Of a stretch of DNA of 37,500 bases, positions 26,551 through 37,233 are shown piece after piece; positions within the stretch are counted from its first letter, which is position 1, and every line of letters starts with the position of its first letter. Position numbers and translations under genes: made by a program. A model generated the notes under the pieces. That model made no database searches. It was given only the letters and a program-made list of their open reading frames with translations, and was not told the origin of the DNA. The DNA comes from Aquisalibacillus elongatus (GTDB lineage Bacteria > Bacillota > Bacilli > Bacillales > Alkalibacillaceae), in assembly GCF_003843875.1 (NCBI RefSeq), contig NZ_RKRF01000002.1:1-37500 (forward strand), given 5' to 3'.

Positions 26551-27012
26551 TTTAAGGACCTCCTTAATATATATGAGTAATAGCTACTGCACTCAGTATA
26601 AATGATGTGAGTGGTGAGGTCAACACTCAACTTTTAATTTAAGAATAAAAAAAAGCAAAGAGATATTAACTCATTTACCTATTGCTATATCAAATTTTGC
26701 TACAATACTTTCTTTATATTTCAACCTAAAAAGGATGAGAATAAAGTTCTTATCCTTCAAATCTGTTTCCTGCTTTGAATCTACATTAATACGTAAAAGG
26801 TTACTGCACAATATGTCCCGAATATTGAATAAGAGCTGTAGATCCTTCTTCAACTAACCTTCCCCCATTAGTTTTTGTGAAAACTTTCACTATATAGAAA
26901 TCTTCTTACTAAATTCATACCAGAAATTAACAGGTTGCTGTTCTAATTTCACCAAAGTTATTCCTATCGTTGTTGCACAGTATTTAGTCTACTACGCAAT
27001 GTGTATAAAGAG
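26551..27012. other. Intergenic, no supported gene
   Basis: Apart from the AAGGAGG site of the 149-aa gene (26559-26565), only short frames without ribosome-binding sites are seen, such as 26671-26853 on the minus strand. Probably noncoding end DNA of element B. Confidence 0.5.
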
Positions 27013-27045
27013 AAAGCGGACTCAAATAGAAGATGAGTCCGCTTT
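27013..27045. terminator. Strong bidirectional hairpin near the right end of element B
   Basis: A 12-bp perfect stem (AAAGCGGACTCA / TGAGTCCGCTTT) with T-rich flanks, about 200 bp past the groEL stop. It can stop groEL read-through into the element and transcripts leaving the element. Confidence 0.75.
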
Positions 27046-27171
27046 TCTTCTCTCTCACAAGAGTGAGTAAGATGTTTTATACATATAATCCTCTTGTTTT
27101 TTGTGAATGCCAAGTTGAGATCAGTTTGAAGGTTTAATTTTGTAGCATCTCGAGACACTACATCAAAAAAT

Positions 27172-27193
27172 GTTACTTAATTGTTACTTATAT
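27172..27193 (+). repeat. Tandem GTTACTTA repeats, candidate integrase B arm sites
   Basis: GTTACTTA at 27172-27179 and 27183-27190, 11 bp apart, 50 bp from the att core. The same motif with the same spacing is at 5020 and 5031 near the other end of the element. Confidence 0.6.
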
Positions 27194-27219
27194 GACCGAC
27201 CGAAGGATAAAATCCCTAT

Positions 27220-27236
27220 AAACCAGCCATTGGTTT
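27220..27236 (-). terminator. Small hairpin just past the groEL stop, supplied by element B
   Basis: AAACCA / TGGTTT with a 5-base loop, 8 bases beyond the groEL stop. There is no T run, so termination here is doubtful; it may stabilise the 3' end of the groEL mRNA. Confidence 0.35.
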
Positions 27237-27243
27237 AGCTTAA

Positions 27244-28890
<1,647 letters not shown>

Positions 28891-28905
28891 TTATGTTTCA
28901 TTCAA

Positions 28906-29190
28906 TTATTCTACTACTGCTAAAATGTCACTCTCACGTAGTACTAAGTATTCTTTGTCACCTTGTTTTACTTCTGTTCCAGCGAACTTAGAATAGATGA
29001 CTTGATCGCCTTCTTTTACTTCTAGTTCAACTTTCTCGCCGTTATCCGTTACACGGCCTGAACCAACAGCAACGACCTTTCCTTCCTGTGGTTTTTCTTT
29101 TGCAGAATCCGGTAATACGATCCCGCTTGAAGTTGTTTCTTCTTGCTCAACAACTTCTACAATGACGCGATCTCCTAGTGGTTTTAACAC
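28906..29190 (-). CDS. groES: Co-chaperonin GroES (10 kDa)
   Basis: 94 residues from GTG 29190 ([18 protein letters not shown]), chosen because GGAGGAGG is eight bases upstream and because the family begins LKPLGDRV; a TTG six codons earlier overlaps that site. It forms the heptameric lid of GroEL. The mobile loop [19 protein letters not shown] and the roof region are visible. It is 30 bp upstream of groEL in one operon with the CIRCE-controlled promoter. Confidence 0.97.
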   Translation of the reverse strand: MLKPLGDRVIVEVVEQEETTSSGIVLPDSAKEKPQEGKVVAVGSGRVTDNGEKVELEVKEGDQVIYSKFAGTEVKQGDKEYLVLRESDILAVVE

Positions 29191-29229
29191 GACAAAAACC
29201 TCCTCCAAATTTTATGTTGAAGATGATTA

Positions 29230-29256
29230 TTAGCACTTAACATCAGTGAGTGCTAA
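29230..29256 (-). promoter_or_regulatory. CIRCE operator (HrcA site) of groESL
   Basis: TTAGCACTC on the minus strand, nine spacer bases, then AAGTGCTAA: the CIRCE inverted repeat with one mismatch in the distal half. HrcA is known to bind this element and repress chaperonin genes until heat stress. Confidence 0.93.
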
Positions 29257-29267
29257 TTCCAATTATT

Positions 29268-29296
29268 ATAATAATGAATCTTGAATTCTTTTGCAA
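29268..29296 (-). promoter_or_regulatory. SigmaA-type promoter of groESL
   Basis: On the minus strand TTGCAA (29296-29291) and TATTAT (29273-29268) are 17 bases apart, ending just before CIRCE, so HrcA would block the transcription start. Confidence 0.6.
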
Positions 29297-29365
29297 GTCA
29301 TATAGATAAAATTTTTGTTTCATTTTTTATATTAGTATAGAATAAAACTAAAGAGACAACTAATC

Positions 29366-30109
29366 ATGATAGAAATGAAAAAGGGGACGATTTTTTTGCC
29401 AAGACGTTACTGGTATATCATCTTAATATACATAGGGGCACAACTTTTTCCTGCAGTAGGTGTTCCAATTGGTTATTTTATGCTAGATCTATCTGAAAAT
29501 GACGCTATGGTCTATTCCACTATTTTGGGAATGTTTATAGCGACACTCTTTATCATCAAACTTCTTATGCCTGAGAGAAACGAGATGCGAAGTGGGCCGG
29601 CATACGGAAAGATGGTTCTTTGGTCAATCCTAGGTGTCTTTCTTGCTTTTATGGCACAGTACATTGCAAGCCTCATTAATATTAGTTTATTAGGAATTGA
29701 TCCAACAGAAGGTTCCGAGAATACAGCTCAGATCATGGAGATTATAGAACAAAATATTTATTTCATTATACTTCCAATTATTTTTGCTCCATTATTAGAG
29801 GAAATTATCTTTAGAAAAATTATTTTTGGGCAATTGTATAAGAAAATAAACTTTTTCTTTGCAGCCGTTTTATCATCAGTCGTATTTAGTATCTTACATT
29901 TAGACTTCACATTTTTCTTAACATATTTAGCGATGGGCCTTGTTTTTGCTTACCTTTACGTTAAGACGAAACGCATTATTGTACCGATTTTGGTTCATAT
30001 GGCTATGAATGCCATTGTTGTGACCATGAATGTATTAATTGATGTGGAGGATTTAGAACGTCAACTCGAGCAATACCAAAACGCAGCTATGTTTTTTATT
30101 GGAGGATAA
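29366..30109 (+). CDS. ydiL: CPBP-family intramembrane protease (YdiL-like)
   Basis: 247 residues with about six to eight membrane spans and the CPBP (CAAX protease/bacteriocin-processing, ABI) motifs: EEIIFR, with the paired glutamates and arginine, near residue 150; a His in SILHLDF near 180; and the third motif HMAMNA near 213. These line the intramembrane metalloprotease site known for the Rce1-like family. The substrate is unknown. The start region AAAGAG is a weak ribosome-binding site; ATG 29375 is an alternative. It is divergent from groES and followed four bases later by the ydiK-like gene, as in B. subtilis. Confidence 0.85.
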   Translation: MIEMKKGTIFLPRRYWYIILIYIGAQLFPAVGVPIGYFMLDLSENDAMVYSTILGMFIATLFIIKLLMPERNEMRSGPAYGKMVLWSILGVFLAFMAQYIASLINISLLGIDPTEGSENTAQIMEIIEQNIYFIILPIIFAPLLEEIIFRKIIFGQLYKKINFFFAAVLSSVVFSILHLDFTFFLTYLAMGLVFAYLYVKTKRIIVPILVHMAMNAIVVTMNVLIDVEDLERQLEQYQNAAMFFIGG

Positions 30110-30112
30110 TAC

Positions 30113-30319
30113 ATGAAAGCATCACCAGTTTTTCTAGCCACGATGTACTTCCTAATTGGAATAGGATTTATGTACTTGGCTTTACAAAGTGCAGATGAAA
30201 CGATTTGGAATGCCGCTACGATTATATTTACGGTCATAGCAGCCTTAAATATTGGCGTAGCCATTCGAATGATGGCGAGATATTACGCCAAAAAATTAAA
30301 CGATAACAAAAAGGAATGA
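30113..30319 (+). CDS. ydiK: YdiK-like small membrane protein (DUF4305)
   Basis: 68 residues with two membrane helices (FLATMYFLIGIGFMYLAL and IFTVIAALNIGVAIRMM) and a basic tail. The family and the place next to ydiL match B. subtilis YdiK; its function is not known. GGAGG overlaps the end of ydiL, indicating coupling. The stop codon lies inside the shared terminator palindrome. Confidence 0.85.
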   Translation: MKASPVFLATMYFLIGIGFMYLALQSADETIWNAATIIFTVIAALNIGVAIRMMARYYAKKLNDNKKE

Positions 30320-30338
30320 TCCGCGGATCATTCCTTTT
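30309..30338. terminator. Perfect 30-bp palindrome shared by convergent genes
   Basis: The left arm AAAAGGAATGATCCG (30309-30323) is followed directly by its exact reverse complement. It covers the stop codons of ydiK (30317-30319) and of the MFS gene (30328-30330), so both genes end in the same codons (aag/gaa then TGA). It would act as a terminator in both directions. Confidence 0.85.
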
Positions 30339-31731
30339 CTACTTCTTGAATGCCTTTCATCTTATAAGCAAACGGTATGCTAATCGATACGATGATTGCT
30401 GCCAGAATAAATGCCTCATTAATCGCCTCTAGTGTTGCTTCATTTTGTGACATTTGATCCATTAACATATATTGGCCTCTGCGTAGTTCAAAATAAACCG
30501 AGAAAATGACAATGCCTAATGATGAAGACATTTGTCTAATCAAGTTATTCATCGCAGACCCTTGTGCCACTAAATGATCTGGAATCATGTTCATCCCCGC
30601 TGTTGTAGCAGGCATATTACCAAGACCTAATCCAATACCGTGCACAATATTAATCAGTATTAAAATCCAAAAAGATGTTGTCAAATCAACAAAGCCAAAC
30701 ATCAGGCAAGCAAAAGTTAATATAATTAAACCTGTTGGAACGACCAGTTTCGGTCCTTTCTTATCCAATATACGACCGCCAATTGTCATAAACGCTCCAC
30801 TGGCTAAAGCACTCGGAATGAATATTAACCCTGTCTGCACCATGCTTAAACCATAGCCATCCTGAATTAGGTAGGGCAGTAAAAATAAATTCGAAAATAA
30901 ACCAATCGATGCAGCCGACGTTGCAATAATCGAATATCGATACGTTTTGACTTTGAATACGGATAATTCCAGTAACGGTGCGTCTTGTTTTAATTCATAT
31001 TTGATAAACGTGTAGATTAAGATGATCCCAATGGCAATAATACTAAAATTCATAACGGTTAGAGCATCTTCAACATTACGTCCTTGACCTAACACGTAAA
31101 GAACCGCTCCAACGCCAGCTGTGATAATGACAAAACCTTTCCAGTCAAAAATACGCGACGGATCTGGTTTTGTTGTAATTAAATACTTCGTTGAGAAAAA
31201 GATCCCTAAAAATGCGAATGGTAAATTAAACAAAAATAAAAAGTACCAGTCGAAATTCTCAGCAATTACCCCACCAATCGTCGGTCCAATGGCTGGCGCA
31301 ACCATCGCTGCAACACCGTATATGCCGACTGCATACCCACGTTCATTTCGTGGAAAGGCTTGAAAAATCAACGCCATCGCATTCGGCATCATTAAGCCGC
31401 CAGCAATCCCTTGTATCGCTCGCGCTATAATCACCATGCTTAACCATTGAGAAAAGGCACCTAGAAGTGAACCAAACGCAAATAACGTCAGTCCTATAAT
31501 ATAAATTTTCTTCTTTCCAAATCTGTCACCTAAAAACCCTGTTACCGGCATCGTCATGCCCATCGCGATCATAAAGATCGTCAATATCCAACTGATACCA
31601 ACAGCATCCGTGTCAAACACGCGCTGCAATTCTGGTAATACAGGGTTTAACATACTATTATTTAAAATAACGGTAAACGTACCGGTTAAAACTGATAATA
31701 CGACTAGCCACTTTTGATCAAATTTCCCCAT
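30328..31731 (-). CDS. MFS drug-efflux transporter, DHA2 (14-TM) family
   Basis: 467 residues with the 14-helix pattern of EmrB/QacA-type proton-driven exporters. Motif A is seen as GFLGDRFGKKKIY after helix 2, and motif C-like glycine/proline patterns (AMVAPAIGPTIGGVIAE) lie in helix 5. ATG 31731 follows GGAGG. Substrates of this family are amphipathic drugs, dyes or peptides; the real one is unknown. It is inserted between rex and ydiK; in B. subtilis this interval holds other genes (for example tatAY), so it is a lineage-specific addition. No linked regulator is visible. Confidence 0.88.
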   Translation of the reverse strand: MGKFDQKWLVVLSVLTGTFTVILNNSMLNPVLPELQRVFDTDAVGISWILTIFMIAMGMTMPVTGFLGDRFGKKKIYIIGLTLFAFGSLLGAFSQWLSMVIIARAIQGIAGGLMMPNAMALIFQAFPRNERGYAVGIYGVAAMVAPAIGPTIGGVIAENFDWYFLFLFNLPFAFLGIFFSTKYLITTKPDPSRIFDWKGFVIITAGVGAVLYVLGQGRNVEDALTVMNFSIIAIGIILIYTFIKYELKQDAPLLELSVFKVKTYRYSIIATSAASIGLFSNLFLLPYLIQDGYGLSMVQTGLIFIPSALASGAFMTIGGRILDKKGPKLVVPTGLIILTFACLMFGFVDLTTSFWILILINIVHGIGLGLGNMPATTAGMNMIPDHLVAQGSAMNNLIRQMSSSLGIVIFSVYFELRRGQYMLMDQMSQNEATLEAINEAFILAAIIVSISIPFAYKMKGIQEVEKE

Positions 31732-31803
31732 GTTATCCTCCGTTACAAATACTTCGACTCACGAACTATTTTACCGCGTTTTTTGTAAAAAGGAAAGGTT
31801 ATT

Positions 31804-32430
31804 TTAATCCTGTTTTAAAAAATAGACAAGGGTTTGTAGTTCGATTGATAAGTCAATGTGATGAACACGGACATGGTCTGGTACCGTTAGTCTTGAAGGG
31901 GTAAAGTTCAGGATTCCTTCAATTCCAAGTTTAATTAACTGATCGGTTACTTCTTGCGACACTCTAGCTGGTACCGTTAAAATGGCTACTTTTATATCTC
32001 GCTCTTTTAATTCTTTTTCTAAATCATCGATATGATAGATGGGAACGTCACCTTTTTTCGTCCCTACTTTATGAGCGTTAGTATCAAAAGCCATTTCGAT
32101 ATGAGTATTACCTTTTTTCATAAAGTTATAGTGGAGTAGTGCAGTTCCTAGGTTCCCTACACCGATTAAAGCGACGCGAGCGACCTCATCCTGATCTAAT
32201 AGTTTTCTAAAAAACTGAATCAGATGCGCAATATCATAGCCGTACCCTTTTCTACCTAGCTCGCCAAAGTACGAAAAATCCTTCCTGATTGTTGCAGAAT
32301 CAATTTTAATCGACTCACTTAATTCGCGGGATGAAATTCGGGTCTTCCCTTGATTATGTAATATATTTAAATGTCTATAATATAATGGCAATCGTCTTGC
32401 AGTTGCTTGTGGAATTTTTTCCTCAGACAT
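31804..32430 (-). CDS. rex: Redox-sensing transcriptional repressor Rex
   Basis: 208 residues from ATG 32430 ([19 protein letters not shown]), seven bases after AAAGGAG; an in-frame ATG at 32457 lacks such a site. The N-terminal winged helix is followed by a Rossmann domain starting [16 protein letters not shown], whose glycine motif binds NADH/NAD+. A high NADH ratio releases Rex from fermentation and respiration genes in Gram-positive bacteria. It is divergent from the ABC-F gene, and its place matches B. subtilis ydiH/rex. Confidence 0.97.
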   Translation of the reverse strand: MSEEKIPQATARRLPLYYRHLNILHNQGKTRISSRELSESIKIDSATIRKDFSYFGELGRKGYGYDIAHLIQFFRKLLDQDEVARVALIGVGNLGTALLHYNFMKKGNTHIEMAFDTNAHKVGTKKGDVPIYHIDDLEKELKERDIKVAILTVPARVSQEVTDQLIKLGIEGILNFTPSRLTVPDHVRVHHIDLSIELQTLVYFLKQD

Positions 32431-32507
32431 ATTTAGGTCTCCTTTAATATGGTTCATTGCTTAATCATGATAAAATAGGTACACTAGTGCACGTCGAGGT
32501 GAAAACA

Positions 32508-34436
32508 ATGATTGTCTTACAACTCAACAATTTAGATAAATATTTTGGTGCTGACCTTATTCTATCGAAAATTAAATTAGAAGTACATCATGATGACCGT
32601 ATCGCGATTGTCGGGCGTAATGGAGCCGGCAAATCGACGTTACTTAAAATCATGTCCGGTCAAATGCCGTATGATGCAGGTGAAATCTTTAAACCGAAAG
32701 ACGCCACGATCGGGTATTTAGATCAACATACGGGTTTAGACTCAGAAGAAAGTATTTGGAGTGAGATGCTTAAAGTCTATCAACCACTTATACAGGTTGA
32801 AAAAGAGTTAAGAAACCTTGAGCAAAAGATGGCTGATCCTGACATTTTAAATGATCAGAAGCGTTACGAACAATTACTCACCACTTATGATCAGAAACAG
32901 TATGATTTTGAGCAACGTGGGGGTTTTCAGTACGAAGCTGATATAGAGTCCGTCTTGCAAGGGCTAAGCTTTGGCCATTTTGATTTTCAAACACCAATTC
33001 AAGAACTCAGTGGCGGTCAAAAAACACGACTCGCGTTAGGTAAACTTCTTTTATCAAAGCCCGATGTTTTAATTTTAGATGAGCCGACGAACCACTTAGA
33101 TATTCAAACATTACGCTGGTTGGAAGGATACCTTAAGAGTTATCCGGGTGCAGTTGTGATGGTATCACACGACCGTTATTTCCTAGACGAAGTCGTCCAT
33201 ACGGTATATGATATCGCTTTTCAATCCGTTAAAAAGTATCACGGCAATTATAGCTATTTTCTTAAAAAACGCGTCGAAGAGTACGAACTTGAGTTAAAGC
33301 GTTACGAGAGGCAACAAGAAGAAATTAAAAAGCTTGAAGAATACGTTCAAAAGAATATCGCTCGTGATTCCACAAGTAAACAAGCGAAATCACGTCGTAA
33401 GAAACTTGAGAAGATGGAAAAAATGGACAAGCCAGACTTAGACGATCAATCGGCGAAGTTTTCGTTTGGTATTAACCGAAAAAGTGGTAACGATGTCTTA
33501 AAGGTGAATCAATTATCTGCTAAGTACGGTGCTTTAGATGAAGACGTTTTCCAAGATGTGTCGTTTAGAGTAAATCGTGGTGACCGAGTTGCCATTGTCG
33601 GGCCGAATGGTATTGGTAAATCAACGTTACTAAAGGCTTTGTTACACCGCATCGGCTTTGTCGAAGGTGATATCCAGTATGGTACGAATGTGGAATTTGG
33701 CTATTATGATCAGGAACAATCGACTTTAAATAATCGTAAAACGGCCTTGCAAGAGTTATGGGATGACTATCCACATATGAATGAAAAAGACATTCGAACC
33801 GTTCTTGGTAATTTCTTATTTACAGGCGATGATGTATTAAAAACAATCGGTATGTTAAGCGGAGGCGAGAAAGCTCGTGTCCTATTGGCTAAACTTATGC
33901 TGCAAAAGTCAAATGTCTTAATCATGGACGAACCGACCAACCATTTAGATTTAGACAGTAAAGAAGTGTTAGAAGCAGCATTGGCGGATTTTCCTGGTAC
34001 GATTATCTTCGTATCACACGACCGTTACTTTATCAACCGTTTATCCACACATGTGCTTGAATTAAGTGAGCAAGGCTCGAGGATGTTTATCGGGGATTAT
34101 GACTATTATATCGAAAAGCTTGAAGAAGAAGCTGAAATTCGTGAGATGGAAATGGCCAAACAAGAGGAATCAAAACCGAAGAAGACGCATCAAATCAATA
34201 AAGAAAATCAACGTGAAAAACGCAAAGTAGAACGGCGCATCCAAACGATTGAAGAACAAATAGTCGAACACGAACAAACAATTGAAGAAGCTGAACCGCA
34301 ACTATACGACCCTAACAATGTGAACGACTATACGAAGCTTCAAGAAATAAATGCACAAATTAAAGAAAGTGAAGGGGCCATTGAGGCGTTAATGGAAGAA
34401 TGGGAAGAGCTTCAACAAGAATTAGAAACCTATTAA
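32508..34436 (+). CDS. ydiF: ABC-F family ATPase (YdiF-like)
   Basis: 642 residues from ATG 32508, after GAGGTG; the frame is open upstream to 32457. Two ABC domains are seen: GRNGAGKST with LSGGQKTRLALG and LDEPTNHLD, then GPNGIGKST with LSGGEKARVLLAK and MDEPTNHLD. They are joined by a charged linker (the P-site tRNA interaction motif region of ABC-F proteins) and followed by a C-terminal coiled coil (EKRKVERRIQTIEEQIVEHE). There are no membrane spans. ABC-F proteins act on the ribosome, in translation or antibiotic protection. The chromosomal location fits the housekeeping YdiF type rather than a resistance gene. Confidence 0.92.
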   Translation: MIVLQLNNLDKYFGADLILSKIKLEVHHDDRIAIVGRNGAGKSTLLKIMSGQMPYDAGEIFKPKDATIGYLDQHTGLDSEESIWSEMLKVYQPLIQVEKELRNLEQKMADPDILNDQKRYEQLLTTYDQKQYDFEQRGGFQYEADIESVLQGLSFGHFDFQTPIQELSGGQKTRLALGKLLLSKPDVLILDEPTNHLDIQTLRWLEGYLKSYPGAVVMVSHDRYFLDEVVHTVYDIAFQSVKKYHGNYSYFLKKRVEEYELELKRYERQQEEIKKLEEYVQKNIARDSTSKQAKSRRKKLEKMEKMDKPDLDDQSAKFSFGINRKSGNDVLKVNQLSAKYGALDEDVFQDVSFRVNRGDRVAIVGPNGIGKSTLLKALLHRIGFVEGDIQYGTNVEFGYYDQEQSTLNNRKTALQELWDDYPHMNEKDIRTVLGNFLFTGDDVLKTIGMLSGGEKARVLLAKLMLQKSNVLIMDEPTNHLDLDSKEVLEAALADFPGTIIFVSHDRYFINRLSTHVLELSEQGSRMFIGDYDYYIEKLEEEAEIREMEMAKQEESKPKKTHQINKENQREKRKVERRIQTIEEQIVEHEQTIEEAEPQLYDPNNVNDYTKLQEINAQIKESEGAIEALMEEWEELQQELETY

Positions 34437-34440
34437 CAAG

Positions 34441-34523
34441 TTATTCACAGTTATAAACCTTATTTTATAGGTTTTCAACAGAGTTATCCACTTTATCCAC
34501 AGTTTTCGTTGTATTTATCCACA
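34441..34523 (+). promoter_or_regulatory. DnaA-box cluster between ydiF and tsaD
   Basis: Four boxes in one orientation: TTATTCACA (34441-34449), TTATCCACT (34484-34492, one mismatch), TTATCCACA (34493-34501) and TTATCCACA (34515-34523). As I recall, B. subtilis has a DnaA-binding cluster near gcp/tsaD that helps restrain replication initiation; this looks like its counterpart. Confidence 0.8.
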
Positions 34524-34567
34524 AGGTGTGTCCACACCTGAACACTTACTATCAAGCAGTTAATCAC

Positions 34568-34606
34568 AAAAAATCCACAGCCAACATAAATGGCTGTGGA
34601 TTTTTT
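34568..34606 (-). terminator. Terminator of the thiL-tsaE-tsaB-rimI-tsaD operon
   Basis: A 16-bp perfect stem (arms 34568-34583 and 34591-34606, core ATCCACAGCCA) with a 7-base loop; it overlaps the tsaD stop codon and has T runs on both strands. Confidence 0.88.
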
Positions 34607-35618
34607 ATCCTAACATGAGTCCAGGATTTGCATTTAATGATAAATCTTTAAATTCACCTTGATGATAATGAATCGATGCCGTTGCTCCAATCATAGCTGC
34701 ATTATCTGTGCATAAATATAAAGGTGGAATCATCAAATCAATATCCCTATTGTCGAATTTTTGGTGTAAGGCTTCTCTTAAACCTTTATTAGCCGATACG
34801 CCACCTGCGACAATCAGCTGCTTCACACCTAAGTCGTTTGTAGCTTTAAACGTTTTTTCAGTTAAAACCTCAATCACACTCGCCTGAAACGAAGCTGCGA
34901 TATCCTCAACTCGGTAGTTTTCACCTTTTTGTTTCATCTGATTTAATTTGTTAATAACAGCTGTTTTTAAGCCACTAAAACTAAAATCATATGACCCATC
35001 TTCTAACCAGGCTCTAGGAAATTGGTAAAGGTCCTCACCTTCCTGTGCTAACTTGTCTAGCACGGGACCTCCTGGATACGGTAAGTTTAGGGCTTTTGCG
35101 ACCTTATCATAAGCTTCACCCGCAGCATCATCACGTGTTTCACCGATCACTTCATAATCACCATGTTGCTTCATGTAAATTAATTCAGTGTGACCGCCAG
35201 ATACAACTAATGATAATAATGGGAATTCGAACTCTTGCATTAAGCGATTAGCATATATATGACCTGCGATATGATGCACCCCGATTAGCGGTAGATCATT
35301 TGCAAACGCTATCGCTTTAGCTGCATTCACCCCAATGAGTAGGGCGCCGACTAAACCAGGCCCTTCAGTAACCGCAACTGCATCTAAATCGTCAACTGTT
35401 AAACTCGCTTCATCTAGCGCCTGCTCCATCACAACCGTCATTTGTTCAATATGATGACGAGAAGCGATCTCTGGGACAACACCGCCATACTTTTCATGAA
35501 TATCCATTTGTGTTGCGACAACATTAGATAAAAGCTTTCGGCCACCTTGTACAACCGCCACAGCCGTTTCATCACAACTTGTTTCAATTGCTAAAATGAT
35601 TTCATTTGTCTCACTCAT
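34605..35618 (-). CDS. tsaD: tRNA threonylcarbamoyladenosine transferase TsaD
   Basis: 337 residues from ATG 35618, whose ATGA overlaps the rimI stop. With TsaB and TsaE it moves threonylcarbamoyl onto A37 of ANN-decoding tRNAs. The N terminus ([16 protein letters not shown]) is the ASKHA nucleotide fold. The metal site HxxxH is in SRHHIEQM, and [20 protein letters not shown] and the C-terminal [10 protein letters not shown] motif follow. It is the last gene of the operon. Confidence 0.97.
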   Translation of the reverse strand: MSETNEIILAIETSCDETAVAVVQGGRKLLSNVVATQMDIHEKYGGVVPEIASRHHIEQMTVVMEQALDEASLTVDDLDAVAVTEGPGLVGALLIGVNAAKAIAFANDLPLIGVHHIAGHIYANRLMQEFEFPLLSLVVSGGHTELIYMKQHGDYEVIGETRDDAAGEAYDKVAKALNLPYPGGPVLDKLAQEGEDLYQFPRAWLEDGSYDFSFSGLKTAVINKLNQMKQKGENYRVEDIAASFQASVIEVLTEKTFKATNDLGVKQLIVAGGVSANKGLREALHQKFDNRDIDLMIPPLYLCTDNAAMIGATASIHYHQGEFKDLSLNANPGLMLG

Positions 35619-36073
35619 AATTTCACCCACATAACTAATGCGTCTTCACCATCATCTTGATAGTATCCTTCACGTTTACCAACTACTTTAAGCCCAAAAA
35701 GTTCATACATTTTTTGTGCAACTGTGTTGGACTCTCTAACTTCTAAAGTAAGCTCAGTCGCTCCTTGTTCTTTCGATAAATTCAAAGCTTCTTCAAATAA
35801 TGTCTTCCCTAGTTGATGACCGCGTTCCTCTGGTGAAATCGCGATATTAGTGATCTGAGCTACCTCTAACACAATCCAAATGCCACAATAACCGACAATT
35901 TTTGAATCACGTTCGATCACGAGATAACGTGAAAATTGATTTTTCATTAAATCATATAGGAATTCCCGCTTTTTCCAAGGTGTACGAAAAGATTCATTTT
36001 CAATCACAATAACACTCGGTAAATCTTCTATTCGCATTTGCCTCACTCGAATGTCTTGTTTCACTTCACTCAT
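35615..36073 (-). CDS. rimI: Ribosomal protein S18 alanine N-acetyltransferase RimI
   Basis: A GNAT protein of 152 residues from ATG 36073 ([18 protein letters not shown]); ATG 36085 is in frame but worse placed. The acetyl-CoA loop is [16 protein letters not shown], preceded by [10 protein letters not shown], and the C-terminal [13 protein letters not shown] and EDALVMWV match the RimI family. It sits between tsaB and tsaD as in other Firmicutes. Confidence 0.93.
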   Translation of the reverse strand: MSEVKQDIRVRQMRIEDLPSVIVIENESFRTPWKKREFLYDLMKNQFSRYLVIERDSKIVGYCGIWIVLEVAQITNIAISPEERGHQLGKTLFEEALNLSKEQGATELTLEVRESNTVAQKMYELFGLKVVGKREGYYQDDGEDALVMWVKL

Positions 36074-36776
36074 TCGTAGACTCATCCTTATGTTGCTTAA
36101 TCCAATTCGCTTCTGCTTGTGTCATACGTTGGTAATTTGGCTTTACTAAATGTACCGGTGATTCTTCTTTGGTCTGACTGATTGGATAAAGCAGACTTGC
36201 TCTTGGTAAACTCATAGCTTGATCAAGAATAATAGCTTGATCTCTTAAATAACTATTAATCATAGAATGAAAATCATCACCATTAGGGCTTACAAAAGTG
36301 ATCGGTTGTTCTAACTCTTTCAGATGTGATAACCAACTCTCCATATCTGTGTGACCATCTTCTTCTAAACAGTCTATGTCTCCATAATTGGTTTCATAGA
36401 GTCCAGTAAAGACGTTTCCCCTTCTCGCATCAAAAAAAGGACACACGAAGCCTTTTTGATACAACATACTGCCTGCTACTAACTCCAAACTTGAAACAGT
36501 TTTAATTGGAATATTCAACGTCCAAGCTAATGATTTAGCTGTCGTCATACCAATACGTATGCCTGTAAAAGAACCTGGGCCTTCTCCTACCACAATCTCC
36601 GTTAATTCATTTGGTTTTAATTCCGCCTGCTTCATTAAATCACGAACCGCAGGCATAAGCTGAATTGAATGATTTCGTTTTATATTAACTGTTAATTCAA
36701 CAGCTAATTGATTGTCTTTATAAACTGCCACACTCATCGGCTGATTAGACGTGTCGATACATAACACATTACTCAT
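36066..36776 (-). CDS. tsaB: tRNA threonylcarbamoyladenosine biosynthesis protein TsaB
   Basis: 236 residues from ATG 36776 (MSNVLCIDTSNQPMSVAVY), overlapping the end of tsaE by eight bases with GAGGAG upstream. It is the paralogous ASKHA partner of TsaD, which it binds and stabilises; VGEGPGSFTGIRIGMTTAKS is typical. The C-terminal half (FVCPFFDARRGNVFTGLYE) is complete. Confidence 0.95.
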   Translation of the reverse strand: MSNVLCIDTSNQPMSVAVYKDNQLAVELTVNIKRNHSIQLMPAVRDLMKQAELKPNELTEIVVGEGPGSFTGIRIGMTTAKSLAWTLNIPIKTVSSLELVAGSMLYQKGFVCPFFDARRGNVFTGLYETNYGDIDCLEEDGHTDMESWLSHLKELEQPITFVSPNGDDFHSMINSYLRDQAIILDQAMSLPRASLLYPISQTKEESPVHLVKPNYQRMTQAEANWIKQHKDESTNE

Positions 36777-37221
36777 TAATAAGCTCCTCACAAATCTTCT
36801 CAAAACGCTTTCCAATAGGGTTTAATACAAATTCTCGTTCACTTTCAGATGTTTTATGAATGGTAACCTCTAGCCGTTCTTCTGGCAAAAATTCTTGTAT
36901 AAAAGATGACCATTCAACCACGCTAATACCGTCGCCATTAAAGTATTCATCAAAGCCTATATCTTCATCCGAATCTTCTAGACGGTATACATCCATATGA
37001 TAAAAAGGCACTGTACCCTTATACTCTTTAATAATTGTATAGGTTGGGCTATTTACCGTACGTTTGACACCTAACCCTTTGGCTAAACCTTTCGTAAATG
37101 TAGTTTTGCCCGCACCTAAATCCCCATCTAATGTAATCACATCTTTAGGGTTTAAATACTGAGCAAGTCGTTCAGCCACTGTTTGTGTTTGTTCTTCACT
37201 ATCTGTTTTTATATGATACAT
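36769..37221 (-). CDS. tsaE: tRNA threonylcarbamoyladenosine biosynthesis ATPase TsaE
   Basis: 150 residues with Walker A GDLGAGKTT (33-41), then the family stretch VNSPTYTIIKEYKG and FYHMDVYRLED. It is a small ATPase that resets the TsaB-TsaD complex. It starts at ATG 37221, 12 bp after thiL, and is translationally coupled to tsaB. Confidence 0.97.
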   Translation of the reverse strand: MYHIKTDSEEQTQTVAERLAQYLNPKDVITLDGDLGAGKTTFTKGLAKGLGVKRTVNSPTYTIIKEYKGTVPFYHMDVYRLEDSDEDIGFDEYFNGDGISVVEWSSFIQEFLPEERLEVTIHKTSESEREFVLNPIGKRFEKICEELINE

Positions 37222-37233
37222 TTACATCACCTA

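Noticed and set aside
26671..26853. A 60-codon minus-strand frame between the RHH gene and the att site
   Set aside because: No ribosome-binding site, no recognisable sequence and AT-rich composition typical of chance frames.
26964..27158. A 64-codon minus-strand frame next to attR
   Set aside because: It runs across the strong hairpin at 27013-27045 and has no ribosome-binding site.
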